Source: Cornus controversa
Taxonomy: Eukaryota > Streptophyta > Magnoliopsida > Cornales > Cornaceae
NCBI GenBank assembly: GCA_026545225.1
Contig: CM048849.1
Location: 53,204,836-53,268,835, forward strand
Length of the DNA stretch: 64,000 nucleotides
Reading direction: 5' to 3'
The number at the start of each line of letters is the position of its first letter. The stretch's first letter is position 1. A program made the position numbers and the translations under genes. Positions 9,953-23,100 of the stretch are shown piece by piece. The notes below the pieces were generated by a model that saw only the letters and a list, made by a program, of their open reading frames with translations, had not been told where the DNA came from and searched no databases.

Positions 9953-11541
9953 ATGGCTTCGAGTGACAGATCACCGGGTCCGATGCCGCCTGGAGACGGA
10001 TCTACACCGCCGGGGAAGCCGATGACGGTGGGGCAACAGGTGCTGGACAAAGGTGCTCAGATCATGCAGTCTTTGAAGCCCGTGAAGAAGATGAAGCAGC
10101 ACGTGTGTACCTTCGCGTTGTATAGTCACGACATGACTCGCCAGATCGAGACTCACCACTATGTCACTCGTCTCAACCAGGACTTCCTCCAGTGCGCTGT
10201 TTATGACTCTGATGATTCCAAAGCTCATCTCATCGGTAACCCATCTATCTATCTATCTCTCTCTCTCTCTCTATATATATAATAGAGTATATATTTACTT
10301 TGTTCACTATTCTTCTTGTCTTATGGGTGATTATGCTCGATACACCTGAAAATCTATTTGAGATAGATGAGAGGATATATGAATCAGGCTTGTTTTAATT
10401 CAGAAAACTGTTGTAAAAAATTCATTCAGATAACTATAAAAGTCAATTATTTAAAATTGATCTTTCTTTAACTATACAAAAATGCAAATTTTTTTTTTTA
10501 ATTCTATAACAGAAAAGAGAGAATCATTCTCAGAAAATTAAACCAAATACGTCCTTTCCATTTATTTCCGGTGCAATTTTACTGTAGTAAAATTTCACCA
10601 TTTGATTTTTTATTTTTATTTTTATTTTTAGCAAAAACGACTTTCACCATTTCATTTAAAGTTGGAAAATGAGAACATTTTTAATAAGTAGATAACGTAA
10701 TACTTTTGTGAAGTGATGAGCCGTAAGTGTTACTAATTGCAGGGGTGGAATATATAGTATCTGAAAGAATATTTGAAACTCTGCCACCCGAGGAACAGAA
10801 GCTGTGGCACTCCCATGCTTACGAGGTTGCATTGTTCCCTTTCCTTTTATCCTCTCTTTTATTATATTGATATTTTCTTTTTTCTTTAGCTTGCCATTTC
10901 TTCATGAATCAATGAAGTAATAAATTAAGATATTATTGCAATAAAAATAATCGGATGGTGCAGATAGAACGGGGCCTCTGGGTGAATCCACGTGTCCCGG
11001 AGATGATTCATATTTCTGAACTTGAAGATCTTGCCCAGACATATGGCAAGTTTTGGTGCACATGGCAAGTTGACAGAGGTACAACTAACGAAGCCTGTTA
11101 TATATATATATATAATTTGAGGGTGCCATGGATATTGTTAATTTGATCGAGGGTGTCATTTCCACATATTTTCAAGTAGAAGCAGCAAGTGATCGACCAT
11201 ATATACCAGTGTGTGTGATTATGGATATTATCTAAGAATTGATGGGTGTATGGCTTAATTTTATTTTTTTATGTGAAGGTGATAGGCTTCCACTGGGTGC
11301 GCCTGCACTGATGATGTCTCCACAAGAAGTGAAGATGGGGATGGGAATGGTGAAGACAGAGCTGGTCCAGAAGAGGGATGAGAAGTATAAGATATCAAGT
11401 AATGATTTGAAGAGTGCGAGGGTGAGTATTGTAGTGCCGGAGTCCACGAATCCGAGTGCCGACCTCTGGAAACGGACTGGAAAAGGTTTTGCCATCGACA
11501 TAGAGCAGACAGAAATGAAAACAAGAGCACTATTTCCATAA
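9953..11541 (+). CDS. Oil body-associated protein (DUF1264/OBAP family)
   Basis: Exons: 9953-10235, 10743-10825, 10964-11078 and 11279-11541, giving 247 aa, close to the family norm of about 240. Family hallmarks are [17 protein letters not shown], the exon-spanning [22 protein letters not shown], and the highly conserved [20 protein letters not shown]. The Pro/Gly-rich N-terminus ([16 protein letters not shown]) is variable in the family. OBAP proteins bind seed oil bodies and affect their size and stability; the biochemical activity is unknown. No signal peptide or membrane span is seen. The promoter carries an ABRE and an RY motif. By position it should correspond to the Arabidopsis DUF1264 gene near AGAMOUS, which I recall as OBAP2c. 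Confidence 0.95.
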
Positions 11542-12446
11542 ACAACTACTTCTATCATTTTCTTCTTTTTAGTTCTGTTTCTAGACAGCTGAAGTATATG
11601 TCGTGTTTTAGTACTGTTGTGCGTCTAAGTTCTTCGACTGTTGGTCTCTTCTAATTTTTTTTTTTTTTTTTGAGTAAAAGGTCAGTAGTATAATATGAAG
11701 AAAATGTACAAAACAAGCGACGAGGAGTAATAGTGAACTCAAAAGAAGCAAAAAAAAAAAAAAAACAGAGGAGAACAAAGCAAGGGCCATACCAAGACAG
11801 GGTGCATATGCCCATCAGCTGTTTGAGGAAAAGCAACTACTAAGGGTTACAACGGTTATTCACTTTTTTATTTTTTTAAGAGAAATGAATCATTTCTAAG
11901 TTTTTTTCTCGGGTTCAAGCACCTTCTAACTGTTATAAATGTGTCTTGTACCATCTTACATGCTACTTATGTAATGGTAATCTTGAAGAGGATTTAACTC
12001 CATAATTTAATCACTATCTCACTTAAAGTTAAAATTAATTTCGGTACATGTGTAATGGTAAACTCCGAGATGATCTAAGTCCATAATTTAATCCCTATCT
12101 CACTTACTTAGAATTGACTTGTTACGAATTCTTAAATTAGATGGTGGTGGATTTATAAATTAAGAATTTGAGAGAAATAGATCAGATTACAGAGTAGGGA
12201 ACGAATAAATTTGATCCGTTAATATATCATATATAAATATTATTTAATTTAAATTAGTTACATGAATTTTATTATTATTTTTTTTAAATATATTAATTAA
12301 TATTAATAAATTGTTAATTCATTTGTTTGGGTCATGATTAGAAAAAAAATGGACTATTTAGAAAAGTTTCCGATCCAATTTAATACTTCACGGATCGGAT
12401 TAAATTTTTTTTATGGATTGGATTTATTTTTCACCGGTTAAGATTA
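11542..12446. other. 3' flank of OBAP and intergenic AT-rich sequence
   Basis: The start is presumably 3' UTR. It is followed by poly(T)/poly(A) stretches and degraded repeats, and I see no coding sequence. Confidence 0.5.
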
Positions 12447-13062
12447 GGGGAGCACAAAGAACTGTTGAAATTGAAACTGAAATTATACTTGAACTGAACT
12501 GAACTGAACCGTTCACTACGATTTTAATTTTAGCTCCAAGTTCAAGAATTGGAACAATGAGAAATATATACAAATATAATATAAAATATATAATAGATAA
12601 ATAAAATTAATAAATATTCTCTAAGCTTCTAACTTTAAGAACCGAAAGCTTATAAGACTCGCATTAAATGTAATATCAATAAAATAAAAATTCTAGAGGT
12701 AAACAAATCATGAAAATTGTTATAGCTCTTCTAAAATGAGAACATATATTAATGACGGTTAGAATAAATGAGATTTCATATAATTATGGAACAATATCAC
12801 ATAAAATGCCAATCAAATATTCAAAGAATGCACATTTTTTGAATTTCACATTATACTTCAAATATAAAAGATAGAACCAGAACCAGATCGTAAAGAACAA
12901 TTATGTTGTCAACGTTTTTAGTTATAAAATTAAAAAATCGTTAGAACCGATTTCTATTTTAATTTTTTTTAAAACTATAAAAAATTAAACTGTGTACACT
13001 CTTAATTAAAACTGAATTAGATTAGATTTGATGTCTAATCTAATTTGGTTTGTGCTCACCCT
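12447..13062. mobile_element. Foldback/MITE-like element with GGGGAGCACAAAG ends
   Basis: The left end reads GGGGAGCACAAAGAACTG. The right end, on the minus strand, reads AAGGGTGAGCACAAACC, so the termini are imperfect inverted repeats. The interior has repeated 'gaactgaactgaaccgttc' motifs like those of the element at 31180-31609 (GGGGTGTACAAAGAACC). This is probably one family of non-autonomous elements; no clear target duplication was found. Confidence 0.5.
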
Positions 13063-13874
13063 TGTTATTAGGTCTATTTACAACTAAGAAAATAGTATTG
13101 CTGGTGCACACAATTTTGGCTTTCCTTTGGATGCCTCTGGATTCTCTTCCTAGTGAACGCAAGATTGGTTATTTTGGTCATGTATGTATGTGATTCTGGA
13201 AGTGCAATTCTAAACGTTAAAAAATGAAAATGTTACAGTGATGAAAACGGAAATGGAGATTGAGTATGTGACTAATCTTAGATCCCAGTTCGATAATGCA
13301 ACTAGAACAAGATCGATCATGAAAGTGAACCAAGGGTAAATTAGAAAAAATAGAATCAAAGTCAACTAGAACAAAATCAATCTTGAAAGTAGGAAGAAGT
13401 TTGAAGCGAGCGCCAAACAAACAAGAAGAAAAAATAAAACCATTAAATTTGGTACTTGGTATCCTAAAAGTTGTAACCATTAAAATTGGAACATGGGTAA
13501 TTGTGAAACTTAACAAAAATTAGTACTAAAAGTGTCGAATTGTCAAGATCAGCATACATTCTTTACACCCAATCCGATTCCCTACTACTTGAGCATATAC
13601 TGTTTAATATCCATTTTTCATTTTCAATCTCAACCGACAACTCAATCTTTCCAAGATAAAAATAAATAAATAAAAACCACTCAATCACATCTCAGATTAT
13701 GCGTTTAATTTATTATTCTCCAAAAGTCTAGATGACCTTCATCATAAGCAAAATTGAATAGGTATCATATCATATACTGTATTTTCTCAAATGCATGTTC
13801 CTTCACATCTGTTTGGTTAGATTTATAGGGCTTCTCGAATTCTAGGGTTTACTCCGTTTCACTATTTACTATCC
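13063..13874. other. Intergenic sequence and 5' flank of the cyclic phosphodiesterase gene
   Basis: I see no gene. A TTTATAGGG near 13823 could act as a TATA element. The leader before the ATG carries the CTAGGGTTT motif that is common in plant housekeeping promoters. Confidence 0.4.
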
Positions 13875-16293
13875 ATGGAGAGTCGGGAGTTACAAGTAGC
13901 TGAAGCGCAGATCAAGAAGGATGTGTATTCGGTGTGGGGTGTTCCATCGGACGACGTGAGGGAGAGGCTGAAGGAGTTGATGAGCGGCCTCAGATCGGAG
14001 TTCGGTGGGCCCGAGTTCGATCCCCACGTCACCGTCGTTGGAGCTATTCATCTCACGGAGGACGACGCTCGCCAAAAATTCAGAGCGGCCTGTGAGGGTT
14101 TGAAGGCCTACGGTGCAACTGTAGAGAAGGTGGCCACTGGGACTTTCTTCTACCAGTGTGTTTTCCTTCTTCTCCATCCAACAAGTGAGGTAAGTAATTT
14201 CCATTTTAATGTGTCCTTTGATTGGAGAATAATCAATCTTTTTGCTCCTTTTCTTTTTTGTGCGGTAGGCGAGACATTACTCTTTTTCAATTTTTCTAAA
14301 ATGATGCATAAATTTTGTGATTGAGTTTTTGTGGGTGGAAAAATGTAAATTTTAATAAAGAAATGGCTTAAGATTCATGTTTGGAACACATAAACATTGA
14401 AATTTCACTGAAGAATAGACATTTTAATGTATTAATGATATTTTTTCTCGGTTAAATTTTAAACAATGGCATCAACTAAGACGATTATCGAAGTTTATAG
14501 AATAATTTGACAATGTTCATATGTTCCAAACATGAATTATGAGTGCTATGAAATTTGATGGAATTTTTCTGGATCCACTGTTTTCTAAAAGAAAATTGTA
14601 ACAAAAGAAAATGGAAGAAGACTGATCTCAGCTAGTGAAATAGTTATATATGGCTCACTAGAGTGGAGGCTTTTGAACTTTTGGTTGTAAATGATGGTAG
14701 ACCTTGGATAAAAATTTTAATTAATTTTTGTTACTGATCTTTTCCACCAACCTATTGGTATATACAAAAAAATATAGCCATACAGTGATTTCTTGTGACC
14801 ATTTGATATGTTGGTAATATAAAATTTCTTATTTCAGGTAATGGAAGCTAGTAAACACTGCACTGGTCATTTTGGTTACAATAACTCAACACGTAAGTTC
14901 TGTGCACTTGCTGTTGTAAATTTGTTTTTCTCCAAGCTCACATGGTGTGGGAAACCTTTGCCACTTTGAGTTCTTTTTTTTTTTTAATTTCTTTTATTTT
15001 AATGTCTTTTATAAGTTAGGTTTTTTGGGAAGCTACAAGATATTTGTGAAATTTGATTATCATGCATGATATAGCAATATCATTTATTCATATCAAGAAA
15101 AATATCCTGTATATAGATGTTCTACCACGACAGGCTGTCAAGCTCTCATTTGAATTTATTGCCCAAGAGGAGGAATTATTGGTGATATGGATTGGTTTAT
15201 GTCGTTAAAAAGCTTAGGTTAATGAAAGGATATCCCTTCAGGCTACCTGAAATATAATCATAAATGAACTGTTTTTTGGTGATCGGGTTTTCATTTTTTA
15301 TTTTTTAATGGGGATAGAATTTTAATGTCAGAAGTGGTAGATTCAAAGAAGTAAATGAAACACTTTTCACCAAAACTATCAGTTTGTATCTTCTGTTCTG
15401 TTTTGAAAATCTTTTCGAAGGTTTAATTATTTAATGACCGGACTTGAGATTTGGGATTTTGGAATTATTTGGCTGCAGTAAAGGTTTGGGGTAGAGTTAA
15501 TTAGACTAATATCACTAACAAACAGAATAGCTAGTGGTAGCAGCATATTTTGGCGCGCATATGGGTAATGATGTGAGGGGAAAAGAAGTTTGTACTATCC
15601 TTGCACTTTTTGGGAACATTTTTGAAAAATTTGCTATTGTCATTATTACAAATTCATGTGTTTCACATTCAATTTGAAAGTAGTGCATCATATGGGATGA
15701 TTTTGAAGTTTGGAGCTTTTTGCAATAGAGGAGGTCTATCACAAGGACGCTCTCGCAGAGCTCGCACACTCGTTATAACCTTTTCCCTTTGCAATATGTC
15801 AAGAAGGTGGTGATAAACTTGTAAGTTTGGCAGGAAAATTCTTCAACAAATCATGCCATCCAAAATTTAAAACAAAGAAGTTATCTCAATACATAAAGCT
15901 CATATGTCGTACATGTACAGTAATAAGTATCTCGGGGCTAGGCAATGTTTGCCTGATTGACCAAAATTGGCAAGCTAATGTGACATCTACTCTCTCACTT
16001 AATCATGCCTAAAAAATTTCTCAATTTGGTTTTCTCCTGCAATTCCTTCACTGTGTTTGCTTACTAGTACATTCTATAATCTTGCAGCTTATATGCCACA
16101 TTTGAGCCTCCTTTATGGAGATTTAACAGACGAGGAGAAGAAGAAAGCTCAAGAGAAAGCTGACCTCCTTGACGAAGGCATTAGCAGCCTGAGCTTCCAG
16201 ATAAATTGCCTTGCATTGTACAAAACAGAGACTGGAGACAAATCTCTCAAATCCTGGGAGAAGATAGCTGAATGCAATCTCAACTCCAATTAG
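13875..16293 (+). CDS. Cyclic phosphodiesterase (2H phosphoesterase superfamily)
   Basis: Exons: 13875-14189, 14838-14892 and 16088-16293, joined 191 aa; the Arabidopsis enzyme is about 181. Both catalytic signatures of the 2H superfamily are present: HVTV at residues 51-54 and HLSL at 128-131, the second formed across the last splice junction (TPYMPHLSLLYG). These enzymes open cyclic phosphates; in plants CPDase converts ADP-ribose 1'',2''-cyclic phosphate, made during tRNA splicing, to ADP-ribose 1''-phosphate. The two short motifs, the acidic N-terminus and the C-terminal LYKTETGDKSLKSWEKI are typical. No targeting signal is seen, so it is probably cytosolic. Both catalytic His/Ser-Thr pairs are intact. 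Confidence 0.95.
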
Positions 16294-19020
16294 GTGTATA
16301 ATTGTTTCTAGTTTGTAATAATACTTGCTATGTAGCCTTGCTGCATGTCAATGATAATAGTGGCAATTTGACGAGTCCTAATCGTTTGCATTTGTACTCA
16401 TTTAGGTTTCCAATGGATAAATTAACTCTAGATGTGCTTTCTTTGAGTCAATCATGGCTTCCATTTAGAAGCTGAGAATATTGATAAATGAACTTCTGAC
16501 TAAAGCTCAGTTTGGTACGAAGGATTGGAAATTGCATAGAATGGAAGTTGGTGGGATGGAAAAGGTATCCTTAGGGTATGAAGGAAATGAAAAAGGGACA
16601 GGAGCATTGAATCATTGACTATAAACCTTTGAAAAAATGTTAATGCTTCGTTTGGTTTGGTAGGAAGGAAGAAAATTAGATGAAATGGAGAGGCGGAGGG
16701 ATAGGTGAGACATCCATATTTAAGAGATTGTGTTTTTTCTTTTTGTTTGGTTGGATAGAAGAGAAGAAGGGATGGATGATACATTCATAGAAAAGAGAGT
16801 TTGTTTGTCGGGATAAAAGGGTAGAGAGAGTTGTAATTTATTTTTACCAACCCATCACAATTTATAATACTTTTAACATTAAAATTATAAATATAAATTT
16901 GTAATTTAAAACATTTTTAATATTCTAGCCTTTCTTCCTTCCTCTCTTTCCTCCAAATTTGAAAGGATGAAAATTTGTGAAAGATGATGGATGAGCTATT
17001 CACCATCTTTTCTCTCCTCTCTTTGTTTCTTCTTTATCAAATGAAAGAAATGTACTCCCCCCTCCCAAAAATAAAATTCTACCTATGGCTGGGCGGAAGT
17101 GCCAAACAGGATGCATTTGCTGAAAATTATGCTGCAACTATGCGGTATGGAAGGCGGTAGGTTTATAATTGACTGTGCACTTGCATATGGAGTAGCAGCT
17201 TATTATGCTAATGAGCCACGTGTTTTATTACGCGCATATACAGAATATATAAATGTTGTGATTAGCACGACTTTCCGGCTCACGTAGACTTTCTATTCAC
17301 AAAGCAAGGATGGTCAATGGTCATGGATGGGCTCATAATGGATGAGCATGAACTACACCCAACTAGATCAACGAACCTTTCAAGTATTCCTTACACACTT
17401 AAAATGTCAAATCCATATCCAGAGTTATTGTTTCTATTACTATTATTAATTAAATCCAAAAGTTACGTTGCCAACAAGGAAATATTTGTGGTACCGTAAC
17501 TAATAAGGTATCATATAGTCATGATCATTACCAAAAAAAAATAAAAATAATAATAATAATAATAATAATTAATTAATTGTGAAGTAGATAGCCAAAAGTG
17601 AGACGAAATTGGACCAAGAGTATATCATGGGATGAATCAAGTTTGATAACTAGCCGACCTTGTGAAAATTGTGGGTTTTTGTTTTTTCTTTTCTTTATAT
17701 GATAAGAAGTGAACTTGGCCCTTTAATGTTTTGAATTGTCTTCAGAAGAGGACAGACAAAGGGATTTAATTAGGGTAGTTGCACAATAATAAATCTTTAT
17801 TCAATAATACATATTCCTGTTGACATGGAATATTCGTTGGTAGATACATCTGCAGAGACATATAAATTCCAAAGTGTGTGAGCGTGTTTATCAATTGGGT
17901 TTGAATATTTCAACTGGATATTATCATGCATGTCACTTGTTTACATTAAAAAATCCAAAAATATGGATAAGACTATGAAATATGATGAGCCAAGCAAGAA
18001 GTTGCCTTTAAGTCCAATCTTTTCGGCTGCAAAGTGTGCAGGAAACAACAGTTACCTCGTCCATGTCACAAACGTACGCTTTCACGAATAGGTTTACAAT
18101 ACATTGGTATAAATGTACTGAATAAATTTGAATAGTTCATATATAGTATGCTCGATAAATTTTATTGTAGGTATATAACACACATAATTTTAATTCATTC
18201 GATATATTTACACCTGGTGTATTATAAATCTTTTTCTCTTTTATAGAATGCAATGAAGATAAATTTGGTCACACATGAGATTTGAGAACAAGCTTTTTTT
18301 TTTTCTTTGTGGGTGTCATGACTAGCTTGCACACACCTCGACTAATTCCACGAGATCATGCTAATAGAAAAATATTTTTAAAATCGAGACGTGTTTTGTC
18401 CTAGTGTACAATGCTTTTGTTATTTTTTAACTTTTTTATTACTTTACGAAGTAGCTATGTATTTGAATATAGTCTTACCATCTAAGTTTAAATTTTTTAA
18501 TTTTATCATTAATAATTTGGTTGTGACTAATTTTTATTGGTTGGTTAGTCAAATTTATAAATTTGAATAATATTGTCTATGTTAATTAGATCCTGTTTAG
18601 GCGGTATGAATTCGATTTAAAATTCCTAAGTTTTGAGTCACTTGACATTAATATATAGGTTATTATTTATTAACTTAGAATTTATGTATATCCTTTGACG
18701 TCCGTGAAATGTACAGCATATAGTTGCGAAAAGGTCCGTTCAGACGATTGCTTTGTCCATGTAAAATGGATATGAATGAGAAGACTCGGGAACCAATAAA
18801 GATAAGCTGGGGGTGAGTTGGCTATTATTGTGCCTGCAATGCAATTGATCGATCATCACATGCTGTCAAGAATCTATAATGACTTCCTCACCGCCACTAT
18901 AATTCCTATCGTATCGTCATTGACGCGTTTCCGTCTCACAGGACAGGACCCCATCAGATAACCCATCTTATTAGTCGGGATTCATACTCATAAATTACCG
19001 GAAAAAAAACATATGCTTTC

Positions 19021-19062
<42 letters not shown>

Positions 19063-20115
19063 TTGTGTGTGTATGTATATGGGTAGATAATATATCATAA
19101 TTTTGAAGTTTCTTTCTCATTCATTAATAAAGAAAGTAATCAAATAATATAGGGTATAAAATATAACAAATTATTAAAAAGAATATGTTTAGCTAGGAGT
19201 CGGGCCATCTTAGGCCAACACTAAAACGGAGGTGAAGTTCAAATAAAAGGAGGAGATATTATTTGGGTTAAGTTCTTAATGCTCCATGATTGTGTTGTTT
19301 GATTACATTCATTCTTAAATATTAAGGTAAAATACTCAATACTTATTTACTTATAATGAAATTTATATATGATTTATTTGAACTTTTTTGATAAATTTAA
19401 AAGAGGTTCTGATAAAAAAAAATAATAATAAAATAATAATTGAGAAAAAAAATGATAGCCTGAATTTCAAGCTACTCTCACCTCACATAACTAATTTGAA
19501 TTGAACGTCCTAAAATACATGGAAAAAATAAAAAAATAAATAATTGTATAACAAATAAATGAATAATTTTTTTTAAAGTAGATTGAATTTGTATAGATAG
19601 CAAAACAACCCGAATAACACGGGCCCATAAATAATAGTAACGAAACAACTACCATTCTCTCCGCCGTCATACGCCGGTGCATGTTAGTTAACTTCCACAC
19701 CCACTTCCGACTTCTCCGCGTACGCCAACACCGCAACTCTCACGCGCTCAAAATTGGCGTGAATATCACACACCTTCTCTTCCTATTCAAAATCGTCAAC
19801 GTTTACCAGCCACTGACACTACAAATACAAATACTTGTCCGAACTTCGTCGTTCCGATCTCTCTGTTAGATTTTCCCAAAACCCACTTCATTCATTCTAA
19901 GCAAAACCCCTTTCTTCTAGCTTATTTTTTTAAAGCTTATTTTTTTTTTAAAGCTTCCTTGTCGATCAAACCGTCGCAAATATAGCAAATTCAGATCCCA
20001 ACTAGGGTTTAAGCCGCAAATTTTCATAAATTGTGTTTTCGCTCTAAAATTTTGAAAACACTAGGGTTTAAGTTGCCTGAAACACATAAAAGAATTCTTG
20101 TTTGTTTTCTTGGTG
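16294..20115. other. Large gene-free interval and leader of the ankyrin kinase gene
   Basis: I see no convincing gene. It contains purine-rich degraded repeat sequence at 16500-17060 (a CGTTTGGTTTGGTAGG start resembles DNA-transposon ends) and a short (AAT)n run near 17548. An (AT)n(GT)n microsatellite lies at 19020-19080. The last 300 bp are pyrimidine- and AGGGTTT-rich, as in plant 5' leaders. Confidence 0.45.
19020..19080. repeat. (AT)n(GT)n compound microsatellite
   Basis: AT units switch to GT units with one interruption. Confidence 0.95.
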
Positions 20116-23100
20116 ATGGAGTCGTTGAACCCTGTGAGGTTTACATTGGTGAAGCAGTCGTCGCTTGCGCCGGACGGAGGGGCCGACTTGCTGAGTGTGG
20201 AGGAGAGAGAAGTTGGGGAGGGGATTGATCCGAGGGTGAGGTTGATGTATCTGGCGAATGAGAGAGACTTGGAGGGGATTAGAGAAGTATTGGATTCGGG
20301 CACCGATGTGAATTTCCGGGATATTGATGCTCGGACGGCGCTCCATGTCGCCGCCAGCCAGGGCTTTACCGATGTTGTGGAATTGTTGCTCGAACGAGGG
20401 GCCGAAATTGATCTGAAAGATCAATGGGGAAGCACGGTATATCACAAAATTCTACTCTCTCTCTCTCATTTTATAGAGATCTTGTATGCGAATCTGTGTG
20501 TATATATTATGTCTTGGTTAGTGTGGTTTCCTAAGTAAAGCTCTGGCTGCTTTCGGACCAAAAAAAAAAAAAAAAAAATGGAAAAGAAAGTTTTAAATTT
20601 TCCATTCCTTGTTCTGGAAGATGATATTGCTATATTGAGTTGACAAAGACGATAGCAAGACATATATGCTTAGGTGAATACGTGCACTTGCAACCATTTA
20701 TGTGATAATTTTGCATCATGAGAGAATTACGATTTGTGCTTTCCTACATTTCCACGTTTGGTGCAGATGGCATCCGTTGATCATCATTTACTGAAAATAT
20801 CTTTGTTTCGTTGGCATATGCATGTCACTGGGCATGCAACGGGTTTTCGTGAATGCTGTAAATTTATGGTATGGGTTTCGTGAGACATGTTTCAGGTTTG
20901 CGTGCTTGGGTATCTCCATATCATTCATCACTCAGTCATATGGGGTCAATTTAATTGCTATTTCTAACTTTTGATTGCCATTACAAAATCCTCCTCTCCT
21001 CTGTAGTGAAAACTAATGGTTACTTTGGTAACTATATAGGTATGTATTCGGTACTAGTTCAAACTACTTCCGCAATAATACCTAAAAAAGTTTGCAACTC
21101 AGGTGTGTGGGCTCTGATCATAATCCCGATTAAGGGCTGAATAATAAGTCATCAGGCTTGAGTGACAACCGTTGGTTTGGTGGGCTAGTTCTTGCTTTTT
21201 CTCAAAGCCCACTGGTCAATCATGTTTAAAAGCATCATAGACCATAGGAATGGCTTTAGACAATCAGTAATTTCAGAGAATTAATTATATAACAAAGTAC
21301 AATTATGATGATATACAAAAAGTACAAAGATTTGAATCGTACAGAAGTTAAGGTATATTACCTTTATTTATATACTTCAAATGTTGTTATCCTTTCCAAA
21401 AATATTTGTTTAGGTGCATATAATTTCAGAGTTGGGTTTGTTCAGTTGCTTGGCAAATCTGGTCAATTCCAGTTATACGTTGAAAGACTCCATTTTAATC
21501 AAATCTAAGCTCTGTTTGATGACATTCAACTGCCTAATGTTGCTGCCCTATGGCGGCAGGTATGATGTGGTACTCTTCCATCTCATGGTGAAATTCATTT
21601 ACTGAAGGTTATTTCTTTCAATTTCCTTGCATCGTAATTGTGCAATTTGGTGCATACCTGGAATAGACGCCTTTGGTTTATTTCTTTCAATTTCCTTGCA
21701 TCGTAATTCTGCAATTTGGTGCATTCCTGGAATAGACGCCTTTGGTTATGAAGCATTGCTTTCGATGGAATATGGAACCAAATTTTATCTTTCTGTATCA
21801 AAATATTTCATAGAAAGAATAGGATCTTGAAGAATAAGTGCAAGCCATACTATATGTGGACACTTTTAGCAACAATGAAACTTCAAAGCATTTTCTATCT
21901 CTTGTACCCATAACTTTTTCTATGTTATATGTGTTTCATAAGCTTTAATCTACTTTCATGTGAAAGACTGAGTTATATTTTCCTTATAGCTGTTTTCATT
22001 ATCATTACAATCTAAAGTTGCTTCAACAGCCTCTTGCAGATGCAATACATTACAAAAATCATGCTGTGATCAAACTTTTGGAGAAACATGGTGCGAAGCC
22101 TCTGGTATGTCCTATGTGTTGGTTATGTAGGTGGCATGAAATTGTTCATGCTGATTGTAACTTGAGCTTATTGACCTTAGCTTTTGATGTTTGTCTATTG
22201 TTTATGTTAGTCATTGGGTGTTATATTTTTTCCATGATGTTACTACTTAGATGGCCCCAATGCAAGTAAAAAATGCACGTGAAGTCCCAGAATATGAAAT
22301 CGACCCCAATGAACTTGATTTTACAAACAGTGTTGACATAACTAAGGTAAATTATTATTCTTTTCCTTTTTGATGGCTTGTACAGTCCCAGAATACATCT
22401 TCATTTTTTAATTCATTCATTTTTAAACTCATCATATGAAACATATCTCAGGGAACCTTCTGTATTGCATCATGGCGTGGAATACATGTTGCTGTAAAAA
22501 GGCTTGGGGAGGAAGTAATTAGTGACGAGGATAAAGTGTGGGTTGTCCATATACTAACAATCGATTGGTTTTAAATTATTTCTGTTGTTTCTGCTATAGT
22601 TTGTGTTCTGTTCCTTAACGTTGTTGTTCTTGTGCAGGAGGGCATTTAGAGATGAGCTTGCATTGCTTCAGAAGATACGACATCCAAATGTTGTCCAATT
22701 TCTGGGTGCTGTAACTCAAAGTAGTCCAATGATGATTGTAACAGAATATTTACCCAAGGTCTTTACTGTCATTTATTATTAAATGTGAATTGATGACACT
22801 TGAAATTTTTGCTGATAAGCTGCTTCTTCTATCGCCAATGTTCCTATGCCTTCTGTTTTCGGAGCATTATGAGTGATTTAGTGGTTCTAACCTTTTATAC
22901 TCGTTAATAGCCAATTAGCCATTTCTGAGTTATTTGATGGTTCCCATTCTTTATTACTTTTGACCAATTTTGTATACTTAAACTTCAAATATCACGGTGT
23001 ATCGATTTGTCTTAGTTCTTACTCACAAGGGTCGTCCTCTTAAGTAAATCTGTTTTATTTTCTCTTTTCTTGTATTTGGGTGGTTGTATTCTCCTTTAAG

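Noticed and set aside
11232..11558. Antisense ORFs over the last OBAP exon
   Set aside because: They mirror the conserved DUF1264 coding frame and lack any domain.
20068..20445. Long antisense ORF over kinase exon 1
   Set aside because: It is the shadow of a conserved ankyrin-coding exon and has no homology of its own.
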